Shown here: positions 13,826 through 22,168 of the stretch, one piece after another | How the letters are laid out: every line of letters begins with the position of its first letter | How positions within the stretch are numbered: the first letter of the stretch is position 1 | Assembly (NCBI GenBank): GCA_046348545.1 | Contig: JAXMEB010000004.1 | Span: 558,001 to 622,000, forward strand | Source: JAXMEB01 sp046348545 | GTDB lineage: Bacteria; Pseudomonadota; Gammaproteobacteria; Berkiellales; Berkiellaceae | Reading direction: 5' to 3' | DNA length: 64,000 nucleotides | Position numbers and translations under genes: made by a program | Notes under the pieces: generated by a model | Databases searched by the model: none | What the model saw: the letters and a program-made list of their open reading frames with translations, nothing else | What the model was told of the DNA's origin: nothing

Positions 13826-16384
13826 ATGAGTACCCCCGGACCTAATGAGAATGAAGACTTTACATCATATCAAAATTTTAAAAAACAAATTATGGATCCA
13901 ATTAAAAGGGATGCAGTCCTGGGGGATGATTTCGTTGATAAATTTAAAAAGGCATTTAATCTCGCCAATCTGGAGAAATATAGGAGTGAAAACAACTTTC
14001 AATCGGATTTAAATGATTTCTTCACTAACGCGGCGCGGTGTGGTGACAAAGACATAGTCGATCACATCCTTCGGCAGATGAAAGAGGAGGAGGCAAGGAA
14101 GCCAAAGGCAAATAAAGATTCTGATGATAATGAGAGCGCAGCATCTAAAGAATCAATCTTTAAAGAAATTCGGATGGGCGAAGCGCTTGCGGAGGCAGTA
14201 GGACATGGTCATGCTGAGATTGTCGAACTTTTACTTAATTCTGAAACAGAAACACGAAAGCAATTTCATGACGAAGAAATACAAAGAGTTTACAGTGCTG
14301 CTTGTCAATATGTTTCAGATGACGCTCAAGATAAGGACGATAGGAAAAAACGCGTTCAGGAAGTATTATTAGAAAAATACCCGAATATCGCTTCTGTTGT
14401 TGAGCCTCAGCCTAAGCCGCAAGCAGAAGCAAATTCAAGTACGCCAGCGCCAGTCACGCCGACTCCTGAGCTGCAGCTCAAGTCTGATAAAGCACAGACC
14501 CCGGATGAGTCAAAGTTGCAGAACTTAGCCGATTCAAAAAGAGACTTGGTTCAGGAATTAAATCAAACAGATAAGAGTGACCAAAATAAAGTTGCACAAT
14601 TAACCAACTCTATTCGGGATGTCGATAAACAGCTTGCTGATGCTGAAAAAACAGTTATAGAACGAAAAAACCCGGTTATAAACGCTCAAGGTGTCAAGTT
14701 TGAGGACGTGAGGACTTATTTTAAGGATAACATTAAGGGTCAAAAAATATCAAAGACGGGCCCGATCGAATTTGACCTGTCTTATGGCAAAGGGAATAAA
14801 ATGCAAATACCTGTTAAAGTCGAAGAGCAGCCGAATGGATTTAAAATGGGTTTCAATATTTCAAAACTCAACGCTGATGGGATAACGCAAGCTAATAAAA
14901 ATACAGCATATGCCGCCATGGCTGAACACATGGTTCAATTGGCTATACTGGATGCGAAGAAATACCCTAATAGCCCACGTTTAATATTCAATGTATCCTG
15001 CAACGATAAAGAAAAGAAAGACGCAATGCAAGAAGCTTTGAACAAGGCTTTGGCTAAGCATCAAAGTGTATTCAATGATAAAAATAGACCCAAAGTTGGA
15101 AATGATCTAATCGTAGATGCAACGCGTAAACAGGCCGAAATGGAGAATATAGCATCGAAAAGCGCTAATCCTGCTAATGGCAGCAATCCTGATAATAGTG
15201 GCACTGCGAGTGTGGGAATAACCTTCAAACCACCTCTGTCGCCACTCTCGAACGAGAACGCCAAGAAGCTTGAAGCATTGAAGCAAGCGACAGAGAAATT
15301 GAAAAAGGCCAAAGAGGAATTAAATGGCAACTTGAACTTAGGTGAAAATCTATCAGATGGAAATAAACCTGGGATTGCAAATAGCTTCAATGCATTTATT
15401 CAGAACCCAACCGAGAGTAATAAAGATTTGTTCATTAAAGCTTATCCAGAAGGACACGCTTCAGAAGATCTTAAAAATGCTGCTCAAAAGTATCTAGAAG
15501 CTTCTAAGTCTACCGATAGCGCTATCGGTCAAGTAAAATTGAATTTAATGACTTTGTTATGTGGCTTTGTAAACATTTCGGAGGATCGTCGTAAAGAACT
15601 TGAAGAAAATCTTAATTTATTTTGTAATGCTGAAATAACTCCTCAGAAAAGAGAATCTGCAAAATCAGAGTTAATAAAAATTGTCAATTCATATAATCTT
15701 AGCGGTCAACAGAAAAATGAAGTGAATCAACATATCAATGAAATCGAAAAAGCGATGAATGTACGAGCTTTAAATAGATCGACTGAATCAAAGAGCAACC
15801 GGCAGTCTTCCTCTTCCTTATCAGGAATTGGAACGAATTTTGAATCTCTCAACACTACCCCATCACCTGTCGTCGAACGGAAACGCAGATTAAGCCTGAG
15901 TTCATTCAGTGAGAGTATGCAGTCTGCCGCTGGTGATTTATCAATACAAGAATCTAAAAAAGCAGATCTACTAAAAGTCAAAGATGGCTCAAAGGGTGAT
16001 CTTCTGTTTGCCCACTCTAAGGGTAAGGCATCCGAACCGCATGTTGAACCAAAAGCTGAGACAGGTGAATTAACTGTATCGGAGCGCAAATTTCAAGATA
16101 ATATCACAGCGCTGTTAAATCAAGGATATGGTGCTGCTGAGAAGCCGATTCAAATTGATTTTGAAGGGGTTGATAATGAGAGGAGAAAGGCTGCCATGAA
16201 GGAGATTGCGCAAGATTTGAGAGGTCGAGCCGAAGCAGATAATCGAAAAGAGATTCATTTTGAAATTAAAGGTGTTGACGGAGAGGCATTTGTTTTCAAT
16301 AACAATAAAGAACATGATGATAATGAAGTTGAACGCGCCGAACAAAAGGTGCCTTCGAGTCAAAAAATTAAATTCAAAACATAA
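13826..16384 (+). CDS. Candidate Dot/Icm effector with ankyrin-like N-terminus
   Basis: 852 residues, highly charged, no signal peptide and no membrane segment. Residues about 55-75 (FTNAARCGDKDIVDHILR) and about 115-135 (GEALAEAVGHGHAEIVELLL) look like ankyrin-type helix pairs. A Pro/Gln-rich linker (about 190-230) is followed by coiled coil (about 235-275), a compact domain (about 285-400) and further helical segments. A C-terminal domain (about 750-830) has a similar alternation of strands and helices. The last 30 residues are rich in Glu and Asp, as in many IcmSW-dependent effectors. No enzyme motif was recognised. The composition, the eukaryote-like repeats and the Dot/Icm context make an effector the best guess. 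The stop codon adjoins a family B repeat. Confidence 0.55.
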   Translation: MSTPGPNENEDFTSYQNFKKQIMDPIKRDAVLGDDFVDKFKKAFNLANLEKYRSENNFQSDLNDFFTNAARCGDKDIVDHILRQMKEEEARKPKANKDSDDNESAASKESIFKEIRMGEALAEAVGHGHAEIVELLLNSETETRKQFHDEEIQRVYSAACQYVSDDAQDKDDRKKRVQEVLLEKYPNIASVVEPQPKPQAEANSSTPAPVTPTPELQLKSDKAQTPDESKLQNLADSKRDLVQELNQTDKSDQNKVAQLTNSIRDVDKQLADAEKTVIERKNPVINAQGVKFEDVRTYFKDNIKGQKISKTGPIEFDLSYGKGNKMQIPVKVEEQPNGFKMGFNISKLNADGITQANKNTAYAAMAEHMVQLAILDAKKYPNSPRLIFNVSCNDKEKKDAMQEALNKALAKHQSVFNDKNRPKVGNDLIVDATRKQAEMENIASKSANPANGSNPDNSGTASVGITFKPPLSPLSNENAKKLEALKQATEKLKKAKEELNGNLNLGENLSDGNKPGIANSFNAFIQNPTESNKDLFIKAYPEGHASEDLKNAAQKYLEASKSTDSAIGQVKLNLMTLLCGFVNISEDRRKELEENLNLFCNAEITPQKRESAKSELIKIVNSYNLSGQQKNEVNQHINEIEKAMNVRALNRSTESKSNRQSSSSLSGIGTNFESLNTTPSPVVERKRRLSLSSFSESMQSAAGDLSIQESKKADLLKVKDGSKGDLLFAHSKGKASEPHVEPKAETGELTVSERKFQDNITALLNQGYGAAEKPIQIDFEGVDNERRKAAMKEIAQDLRGRAEADNRKEIHFEIKGVDGEAFVFNNNKEHDDNEVERAEQKVPSSQKIKFKT

Positions 16385-16632
16385 GCGGCCAAGGCCGCGT
16401 GAATATACCCTTCACAGCTGAATTTTCGGGGTTGTTGCCTTCGCGATTCTCACCGCAGTCATGTACTTTGTGTACACTCCTGCGACTCGAACGCTCGGCG
16501 CCTACCCGAAAAATCATCTGTTGTGGGTATACTAGATTCCGCATCACACGCTGCGCACTTCGTGCGCTTATCGCTGTGCGGAATGACGTCATTACAAACC
16601 AACCCTGCCTTCAAAAACGCCGAACTGAGGTT
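16382..16632 (-). repeat. Family B element, inverted and truncated, with nested family A
   Basis: The minus strand starts ACCTCAGTTCGGCG at 16632 and runs through the ATTCCGCA hairpin to GCGGCCTTGGCCGC, where it stops at the 3' end of the 852-residue gene. The right half of B is absent. Family A is inserted at a different TA from the one used in the other B copies. Confidence 0.85.
16404..16531 (+). mobile_element. Family A palindromic element, copy 4 (second nested site)
   Basis: Flanked by TA at 16404-16405 and 16530-16531 within GTGAA-TA...TA-CTAGATTCC. The B copy at 17674 has the uninterrupted sequence GTGAATACTAGATTCC on its complementary strand, so the duplicated target is exactly TA. 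This insertion is independent of the one shared by copies 1, 3 and 6. Confidence 0.9.
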
Positions 16633-16673
16633 TTGTAAAACGGAAAGGCTGCTTTTAGCAGCGAAAAGGATTT

Positions 16674-17540
16674 TCAAAGCTTCGATTTGGGTCCTGGTTT
16701 ATACTTGCCTAGGCTAGTACTACGGGTACGAAGTTCATCGGCCTCGGATTGTGCTTTGAGATTTTCCCGAGCGGTGCGGGCTTGAGATTGTCGATAAGAA
16801 AGAAGTGAGCTTTCGGGTAATTCGACGATATGCGCCCCCAGGCTGGCTAATTCTGCGACTTCGGCAAGACCTAATCCTAAAACCTTTGCAATCTGAGCAA
16901 CGGAACAAAATCCTAATAAATACCAACAGAGTATCCACTGTCTTAATGCACGGATGGCATTTTCAACTTGAAGGCCTGTTAAGTCATCAAATTCACTTGG
17001 ATTGCCGGAACCTTTACAGTTTAAGCACTCATAAAAGAACCTCGAGTCATTTGAGGTGGGCGGGGGATCGCGTCTAACCACATTCGTAGATCGGCATCTG
17101 GGGCACACTACGCCTTGAGGCCAACGTAAATTATGGAGGGTTCTAAAGACTTCTCGCTCACCCAGTAGATCTTGAATGGCAGCAATGCGGCTATCAATCT
17201 GAGTCCCTCGTGGCAGATCTCTTAAACGGCCTAAAGCCTTCATATTAGAATCAAGTTCTGGATCAATATCACGTGTATTTGACACTGTCGGATAAGGGGG
17301 GTTGGGGCTCCTTTCTTTAGTGTAGTGCTTTTTTGGGGGGCTGGATGTTTGATTTGACGTGGGCTGGGTCAAATGCAGTTGATGTAGGGGTAACTCGCGA
17401 CTGACACCCCAGGAATAGGTGGCAACCAATTTAGATAATCTCTCTTTTGTCTCCGGACGCTCTATGCTGGGTTGGGCTGCTTCCCTGGGTTCAGTTTCAG
17501 TGCTATCTAATCTAGAGGTGAGCTTCCGTAGCCAAGTCAT
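16674..17540 (-). CDS. Zinc-ribbon / helix-turn-helix protein of unknown role
   Basis: 288 residues. The N-terminal 125 residues are polar and Pro/Ser-rich, probably disordered. A central zinc ribbon shows CPRC (about 150) and CLNC (about 175) pairs. A helical region, LCWYLLGFCSVAQIAKVLGL (about 205-225), resembles a helix-turn-helix, and a basic Lys/Arg tail follows. The LRWPxGxxCPRC arrangement recalls the zinc ribbon at the start of IS1595-type transposases, but no DDE catalytic domain follows. It may be a domesticated DNA-binding protein. A ribosome site (AAAGGA) precedes the ATG. The gene sits between two family B elements. Confidence 0.5.
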   Translation of the reverse strand: MTWLRKLTSRLDSTETEPREAAQPSIERPETKERLSKLVATYSWGVSRELPLHQLHLTQPTSNQTSSPPKKHYTKERSPNPPYPTVSNTRDIDPELDSNMKALGRLRDLPRGTQIDSRIAAIQDLLGEREVFRTLHNLRWPQGVVCPRCRSTNVVRRDPPPTSNDSRFFYECLNCKGSGNPSEFDDLTGLQVENAIRALRQWILCWYLLGFCSVAQIAKVLGLGLAEVAELASLGAHIVELPESSLLSYRQSQARTARENLKAQSEADELRTRSTSLGKYKPGPKSKL

Positions 17541-17673
17541 CTGTTACATCCTTTGCTTATCTAACTAAATATTTAGATAATTCCTGGATGTATTAAACCT
17601 GATCTGAAACAGAGAAGCAAACTCAACGGTGCCATATCTACTACGTGTTGCGGCAAGTAGGAAGAATATAAAT

Positions 17674-17946
17674 TAACCTCAGTTCGGAGTTTTTGAAGGC
17701 AGGGTTGGTTTGTAATGACGTCATTCCGCACAGCGATAAGCGCACGAAGTGCGCAGCGTGTGATGCGGAATCTAGTATTCACGCGACCTTGGCCGCTTAT
17801 GCGATTCAGCCTCTAAAAATATCAGCAATCAAATGATTAGCTGAGATTTGATAAAAGTCTGGATCCCGCATCAGACGCTACACACTTCTTGTGATGACCG
17901 CTGTGCGGGATGACGATAGTTCCCAAAAAACTCCGAACTGAGGTTA
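17674..17946 (+). mobile_element. Family B element, complete, without nested A
   Basis: The A-free form is 269 bp from ACCTCAGTTCGGAG (17676) to CTCCGAACTGAGGT (17944), flanked by TA on both sides. It carries the three internal hairpin blocks. It provides the empty target for both family A nesting sites (near 17774 and 17835). Its right flank lies directly at the 3' end of the 93-residue gene, whose stop codon (TAA at 17949-17951 on the minus strand) is just outside. Confidence 0.9.
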
Positions 17947-17948
17947 AA

Positions 17949-18230
17949 TTATCTTTTCAAATAAGAAGGCTTTAGCGTTTTGATATCGGGTTCATCTGAA
18001 ATCGTTTGAATCGTTTGCATTAACGTTTTCAAAATTGCTTTACTGGTTGATGATAAGGCCTGATTTTCGGTATACGTGCCGTAGCGCGGATGATGGGTGA
18101 GTTGAATTTCTTTATAACACGCTATCAGTGATGGCAAGCGTTCAATGAGCTCGGGCAGGGTGTATCCGCCTTGTTCTGCGAGTGTGACCAAAAGGTTATT
18201 GATCTGTTGTGGATTGAAGTCTTTAGACAT
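17949..18230 (-). CDS. Small protein paired with recombinase-like gene
   Basis: 93 residues, no signal peptide or membrane segment, predicted mostly helical (for example QINNLLVTLAEQGGYTLPEL and SKAILKTLMQTIQTI). It starts 11 bp after the upstream recombinase-like gene with a strong ribosome site (AGGAGGACGGAG), so the two are co-transcribed and probably made in comparable amounts. I do not recognise the family. A partner or regulator of the upstream protein is the simplest inference. Confidence 0.55.
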   Translation of the reverse strand: MSKDFNPQQINNLLVTLAEQGGYTLPELIERLPSLIACYKEIQLTHHPRYGTYTENQALSSTSKAILKTLMQTIQTISDEPDIKTLKPSYLKR

Positions 18231-18241
18231 CTCCGTCCTCC

Positions 18242-19258
18242 TTAGGCCGCTTTAGAACGCAATATTTCTGGTATCACCACGCCGGCTTGATTTAGTTCTC
18301 TAATAAAAAGCGCTTCGGTAATCTCATCAATATGGTAACGTCTTAAAATCGGTAGCAAGCCAATCATCAGCTCATTTAATGATAAGACGGTATGGATCTC
18401 CTGAATTTTTTCCAATACTTTTTCAACTTGTTCTTGATCCCATTGTTTTGTTTTGGGGGCTGGGATGTCATGATTATTCAGATGCTCCACCATGCCATCC
18501 AAGCTAAGACCTTGGTTTTGATATTGAATAAATCGCTTTTCGAGATTCAAGGCAGACTCGCAAAACTTCATTCTATCAATAACTTTCTGAAGTTGGCTCA
18601 GAACCCACTTGCCACCTTCAGGTGCCATAAACCCTTCTTGGTTGAGTTCAGCAACCATTTTACGTTGAGAGTAACCTTTTTGAGAATAAGTGGCGATAAT
18701 AGGTTGCAGCAATAAGGCAAAAATAATCGCATTCTCAATTTTAGGTTTATTGACTTTAGTAATCACTTCAGAAGCATGTGGATTACCTGATTTTGCGGTC
18801 GTACGGGATAAACCAGCTTTAATTAATTCCCCATGTATTTTCTTTTGCTGCTTGGCGTGTTCAGCTAAGGTTTGGAAATTGTTAATATGAATCACAGGTT
18901 GATCGCAACAATAGAGTTCCGGTGAAAATTGTGGATGGGGTTTGGTGTGGTACTCAATCAGTGGCTGCAATGTATTTGTAAATTCAGTGTCGCTAATGAA
19001 GCTTTTGATTTCAGAGATAATTAAGGATGCTTTATTTTCTAAGCAAAAATCAACCGCCTTTTTAAGATCCTTCCACGTATGATGATAACGATGATCCGCA
19101 ATCTCAATAAAGGTTTCTAATAGTTCAGAATTTTCATGATTCTTTAAAAATGACCGAACTTGAGTTTTTTGTGCTTCTAAGATTGCGTTGGGTGAAAGTG
19201 ATTGCTTACCTATTTTTTTAGGCAGGATTAAGTAGGCAACAAAACGAGTTGTGGTCAT
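18242..19258 (-). CDS. Serine-recombinase-like protein lacking the catalytic serine
   Basis: 338 residues. The layout follows serine recombinases: an N-terminal resolvase-like fold (about 5-100), a linker containing AGLSRTTAKSGNPHA, then a helical recombinase segment with YSQRKMVAELNQEGFMAPEGG and a second similar unit (about 245-290). In active enzymes the first strand ends in R-V-S-T and a later helix has LDRLSR; here those places read AYLILPKK and SEIKSFISD, so the nucleophilic Ser and the key Arg residues are missing. It is probably a non-catalytic DNA-binding derivative. It is followed by the 93-residue gene and lies at the border between the island and the core genes. Confidence 0.55.
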   Translation of the reverse strand: MTTTRFVAYLILPKKIGKQSLSPNAILEAQKTQVRSFLKNHENSELLETFIEIADHRYHHTWKDLKKAVDFCLENKASLIISEIKSFISDTEFTNTLQPLIEYHTKPHPQFSPELYCCDQPVIHINNFQTLAEHAKQQKKIHGELIKAGLSRTTAKSGNPHASEVITKVNKPKIENAIIFALLLQPIIATYSQKGYSQRKMVAELNQEGFMAPEGGKWVLSQLQKVIDRMKFCESALNLEKRFIQYQNQGLSLDGMVEHLNNHDIPAPKTKQWDQEQVEKVLEKIQEIHTVLSLNELMIGLLPILRRYHIDEITEALFIRELNQAGVVIPEILRSKAA

Positions 19259-19404
19259 AGATCATCCCTGCAGAGTCGGTACCTGTACGAAATTTAGGGT
19301 CTTTTAGCTGAATCAAGCAGACCTAGACTGTAGTATAGGTTTTCGAACGGGTACTCGCCAATGTAAGATAACTGGTTTTTTCAGGATGGATTTTTATGCA
19401 GCGC

Positions 19405-20178
19405 TTAAGGCAGATCGGTTTCTTCTTGTCGTTTGGTGAGCACTTCAAATCCCGTTTCGGTGACCAGGATCGTATGTTCCCACTGAGCAGACAGACTTCG
19501 ATCCTTTGTTTTGACTGTCCAGCCGTCCCCGAGGAGCTTGACATGTCGTTTGCCGAGGTTGAGCATCGGCTCAATTGTGAAAGTCATCCCAGGTTCGAGA
19601 ATCAAACCGGTGCCAGCCACCCCATAATGAAGCACTTGAGGCTCTTCGTGAAAGTGACGGCCTAAGCCATGACCACAGTATTCCTGGACCACAGAGAGTC
19701 GATTGGTTTTAGCAATTCCCTCAATCGTGGCCCCAATATCGCCAAGCCGTGTACCCGGCTTTACGATGTTGATGGCCGCCAGCATCGCCTCTCGAGTGAC
19801 CCGTACCAATCGAGCCGCGGCGTTATTGGGAGTACCAATACAGAACATCTTGCTGGTATCGCCATAGTATTCATTTTTAATCACGGCAACATCGACATTG
19901 ATGATATCGCCTTCTTTAAGTACTTTTGGGCCAGGAATGCCATGACAGACGACATCATTGAGGGAGGTGCAGACTGATTTCGGAAATCCTCTATAATTGA
20001 GGGCAGCAGGAATGGCGCCTTGTACATTCACGATATAATCATGACACAAAGTATCAATTGCTTCAGTGGTGATGCCTGCTTGAATGTGAGGCTCGATCAT
20101 TTCGAGGACTTCAGCAGCCAGCCGACCCGCAATACGCATTTTTTGGATTTCTTCCTTTGATTTAATGTGAACGGTCAT
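19405..20178 (-). CDS. map: Methionine aminopeptidase, type I
   Basis: 257 residues, typical of type I MAP (264 in E. coli). Conserved metal-site regions are visible: CHGIPG (His), DIINVDVAVIKNEYYGDTS (two Asp), GHGLGRHFHEEP (His/Glu) and MTFTIEPM (Glu). It removes the initiator Met from nascent cytosolic proteins. It is divergent from rpsB, the conserved gammaproteobacterial arrangement. Confidence 0.97.
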   Translation of the reverse strand: MTVHIKSKEEIQKMRIAGRLAAEVLEMIEPHIQAGITTEAIDTLCHDYIVNVQGAIPAALNYRGFPKSVCTSLNDVVCHGIPGPKVLKEGDIINVDVAVIKNEYYGDTSKMFCIGTPNNAAARLVRVTREAMLAAINIVKPGTRLGDIGATIEGIAKTNRLSVVQEYCGHGLGRHFHEEPQVLHYGVAGTGLILEPGMTFTIEPMLNLGKRHVKLLGDGWTVKTKDRSLSAQWEHTILVTETGFEVLTKRQEETDLP

Positions 20179-20362
20179 GCTCTGCCTTACTTACCCAAAA
20201 CTCGACTGCAATATGTATATATGTTATAAACCGCGCGTCTGTTCTGCAAATTTAATTATAATCAGAACGATAACTCACACATATACTGATACCAATGCTT
20301 GGGTGCGGCGAAAGCTGTTGAGCGTTGGGGTATATGGAGGCTCAACCCAATAGGAGAGACAT
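20179..20362. promoter_or_regulatory. Divergent map / rpsB upstream region and rpsB leader
   Basis: A 184-bp gap. A TATAAT hexamer at 20257-20262 is a candidate -10 for rpsB but has no good -35. The rpsB leader downstream of it is about 95 nt and ends with the ribosome site AGGAGAG. In other gammaproteobacteria this leader is the target of autoregulation by S2; I could not confirm that structure by eye. Confidence 0.35.
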
Positions 20363-21112
20363 ATGTCTAACTTAAGTTTACGTGGTTTATTAGAAGCAGG
20401 CATCCACTTTGGTCACCAGACTCGTTTCTGGAACCCAAAAATGGCACCTTACATCTTTGGTGCTCGAAATAAAGTTCATATCATTAATCTTGAAAAGACC
20501 CTGCCTCTTTTCAAGGAAGCCTTAAATGCCGTTTCTCGCATTAGTGCGCGCAATGGTAAGGTCTTGTTTGTAGGTACCAAGCGTTCAGCTAGCGATTTTG
20601 TAAAAGACTATGCAACCCGTGCGGGCATGCCTTATGTCAATTATCGTTGGTTAGGCGGCATGCTAACTAACTTTAAGACCGTTAAGCAGTCTATCAAGCG
20701 TCTCCAAGAGCTTGAACAAATGCGTGATGATGGTACGCTGGAAAAACTCACTAAGAAAGAAGGTTTATTACGAATTCGTGAGTTGGAAAAATTAGAAAGA
20801 AGTTTGGGTGGTATTAAAGGCATGACCAGTTTACCGGACATCATTTTTGTGATGGACGTTGGTGATGAGCGCATTGCTATTCAAGAAGCTAAAAAATTAA
20901 GAATACCTGTGATTGGGATTGTCGATACCAATAACGATCCGTCTGGTCTCGATTATGTTATTCCAGGCAATGACGATTCTCATCGTTCTATTGAGTTTTA
21001 TCTTTCTCAGATGACCGATGCGATTTTAAATTCAAAGCAATCTGCTCAGTTAGCGATGATTGGTGAATCAGAAGAAGGTGAGTTCATAGAAGTCGGTGAT
21101 GATCAAAATTAA
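20363..21112 (+). CDS. rpsB: 30S ribosomal protein S2
   Basis: 249 residues (E. coli 241). It begins SLRGLLEAGIHFGHQTRFWN and contains FVGTKRSA, YRWLGGMLTNFKT and IPVIGIVDTNNDP, all S2 hallmarks. It is followed by tsf, as is usual. The rpsB-tsf gap holds a short family A element and a hairpin. Confidence 0.98.
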   Translation: MSNLSLRGLLEAGIHFGHQTRFWNPKMAPYIFGARNKVHIINLEKTLPLFKEALNAVSRISARNGKVLFVGTKRSASDFVKDYATRAGMPYVNYRWLGGMLTNFKTVKQSIKRLQELEQMRDDGTLEKLTKKEGLLRIRELEKLERSLGGIKGMTSLPDIIFVMDVGDERIAIQEAKKLRIPVIGIVDTNNDPSGLDYVIPGNDDSHRSIEFYLSQMTDAILNSKQSAQLAMIGESEEGEFIEVGDDQN

Positions 21113-21122
21113 AGGCGATTGC

Positions 21123-21201
21123 TATACCCACAACAGATGATTTTTCGGGTAGGAGCTACGGACCGACAAGCAACCCCGAAAATTCAGCTGTGAAGGGTAT
21201 A
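21123..21201 (-). mobile_element. Family A palindromic element, short variant (copy 5)
   Basis: Same ends as the long form (TACCCACAACAGATGATTTT and CAGCTGTGAAGGGTA), flanked by TA at 21123-21124 and 21200-21201, but only about 75 bp because the centre is replaced by a short GGAGCTACGGACCGACAAGC segment. It lies in the rpsB-tsf spacer, upstream of the hairpin. Confidence 0.85.
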
Positions 21202-21211
21202 ACTATTTAGT

Positions 21212-21240
21212 AAGGGGGCTCAGCCCCCTTAATTTTGAAC
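21212..21240 (+). terminator. rpsB-tsf intergenic hairpin
   Basis: AAGGGGGC-TCA-GCCCCCTT (21212-21230) is a perfect 8-bp stem followed by AATTTTG. The U tract is short, so it probably acts as a partial terminator that lowers tsf relative to rpsB, as known for this spacer in E. coli. Confidence 0.7.
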
Positions 21241-21268
21241 AATTTTTGAGACGGATAAGAGGCATAAC

Positions 21269-22156
21269 ATGGCAGAAAAAATCACAGCAGATATGGTCAA
21301 AACATTACGTGAGAGAACTGATGCGGGCATGATGGAATGTAAAAAAGCATTGCAAGAAGCCAATGGCGATATGGAAAAAGCTGTTGAAATCATTGCCAAA
21401 GCGGGTCATCGTAAAGCAGATAAAAAAGCTGATCGAACTGCAGCAGAAGGGGTTGTGGTTTGCAAGCTGTCATCTGATGGTAAAGAAGGCGTCATGGTTG
21501 AGATTAACTGTGAAACTGATTTTGTTGCCAGAGATGACAATTTCAAACAATTTAGTGATAAAGTCGGTGAGCTTGCCTTGAAGAATAAGGTTGCTTCATT
21601 AGAAGATCTCAAAGCACTATCTTATGCTGATGGGCTGAATGTTGAAGAAGCCCGAAAGGCTTTGATTGCTAAAATTGGTGAAAACATCAATATTCGTCGA
21701 GTACAAGCCGCTAAGACTGATGCTGGTCGAATTGGTGCTTATTCTCATGGCACCAAAATTGGTGTTTTGGTCGTGATGGAAGGAGGCTCAGTTGAGCTAG
21801 CCAAAGATCTGGCCATGCATGTCGCGGCGAGCCGTCCGCAGTGTGTTCATGTCAACGAGATCCCTGCTGAAATTGTTGATAAAGAAACTCGTATTGCCAC
21901 AGAGCGCGCAGCAGCATCGGGTAAGCCCGCAGAGATTGTTGCAAAAATCGTATCCGGTCAAGTTCAAAAATACTTGAATGAAATCTGTTTAATGGGGCAA
22001 GCCTTCGTAAAAGATCTGGATCAAACGATTGAAAAAGTGCTTAAAGCGAATCAAGCCACCGTTAAATCATTTCATCGTTTTGAAGTTGGTGAAGGGATTG
22101 AGGTACAAAAATTGAATTTTCAGGAAGAAGTGATGGCTGTTGCGCGCGGTAAATAA
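21269..22156 (+). CDS. tsf: Elongation factor Ts
   Basis: 295 residues (E. coli 283). The N-terminal MVKTLRERTDAGMMECKKAL and EINCETDFVARDDNF are the canonical EF-Ts signatures. It is the nucleotide exchange factor for EF-Tu. The start has GATAAGAGG upstream. pyrH follows after 12 bp. Confidence 0.97.
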   Translation: MAEKITADMVKTLRERTDAGMMECKKALQEANGDMEKAVEIIAKAGHRKADKKADRTAAEGVVVCKLSSDGKEGVMVEINCETDFVARDDNFKQFSDKVGELALKNKVASLEDLKALSYADGLNVEEARKALIAKIGENINIRRVQAAKTDAGRIGAYSHGTKIGVLVVMEGGSVELAKDLAMHVAASRPQCVHVNEIPAEIVDKETRIATERAAASGKPAEIVAKIVSGQVQKYLNEICLMGQAFVKDLDQTIEKVLKANQATVKSFHRFEVGEGIEVQKLNFQEEVMAVARGK

Positions 22157-22168
22157 GGAGCGTCAACG

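Noticed and set aside
16674..17540. Intact transposase
   Set aside because: Only a zinc ribbon and an HTH-like segment are seen; there is no DDE domain and no flanking inverted repeats of its own.
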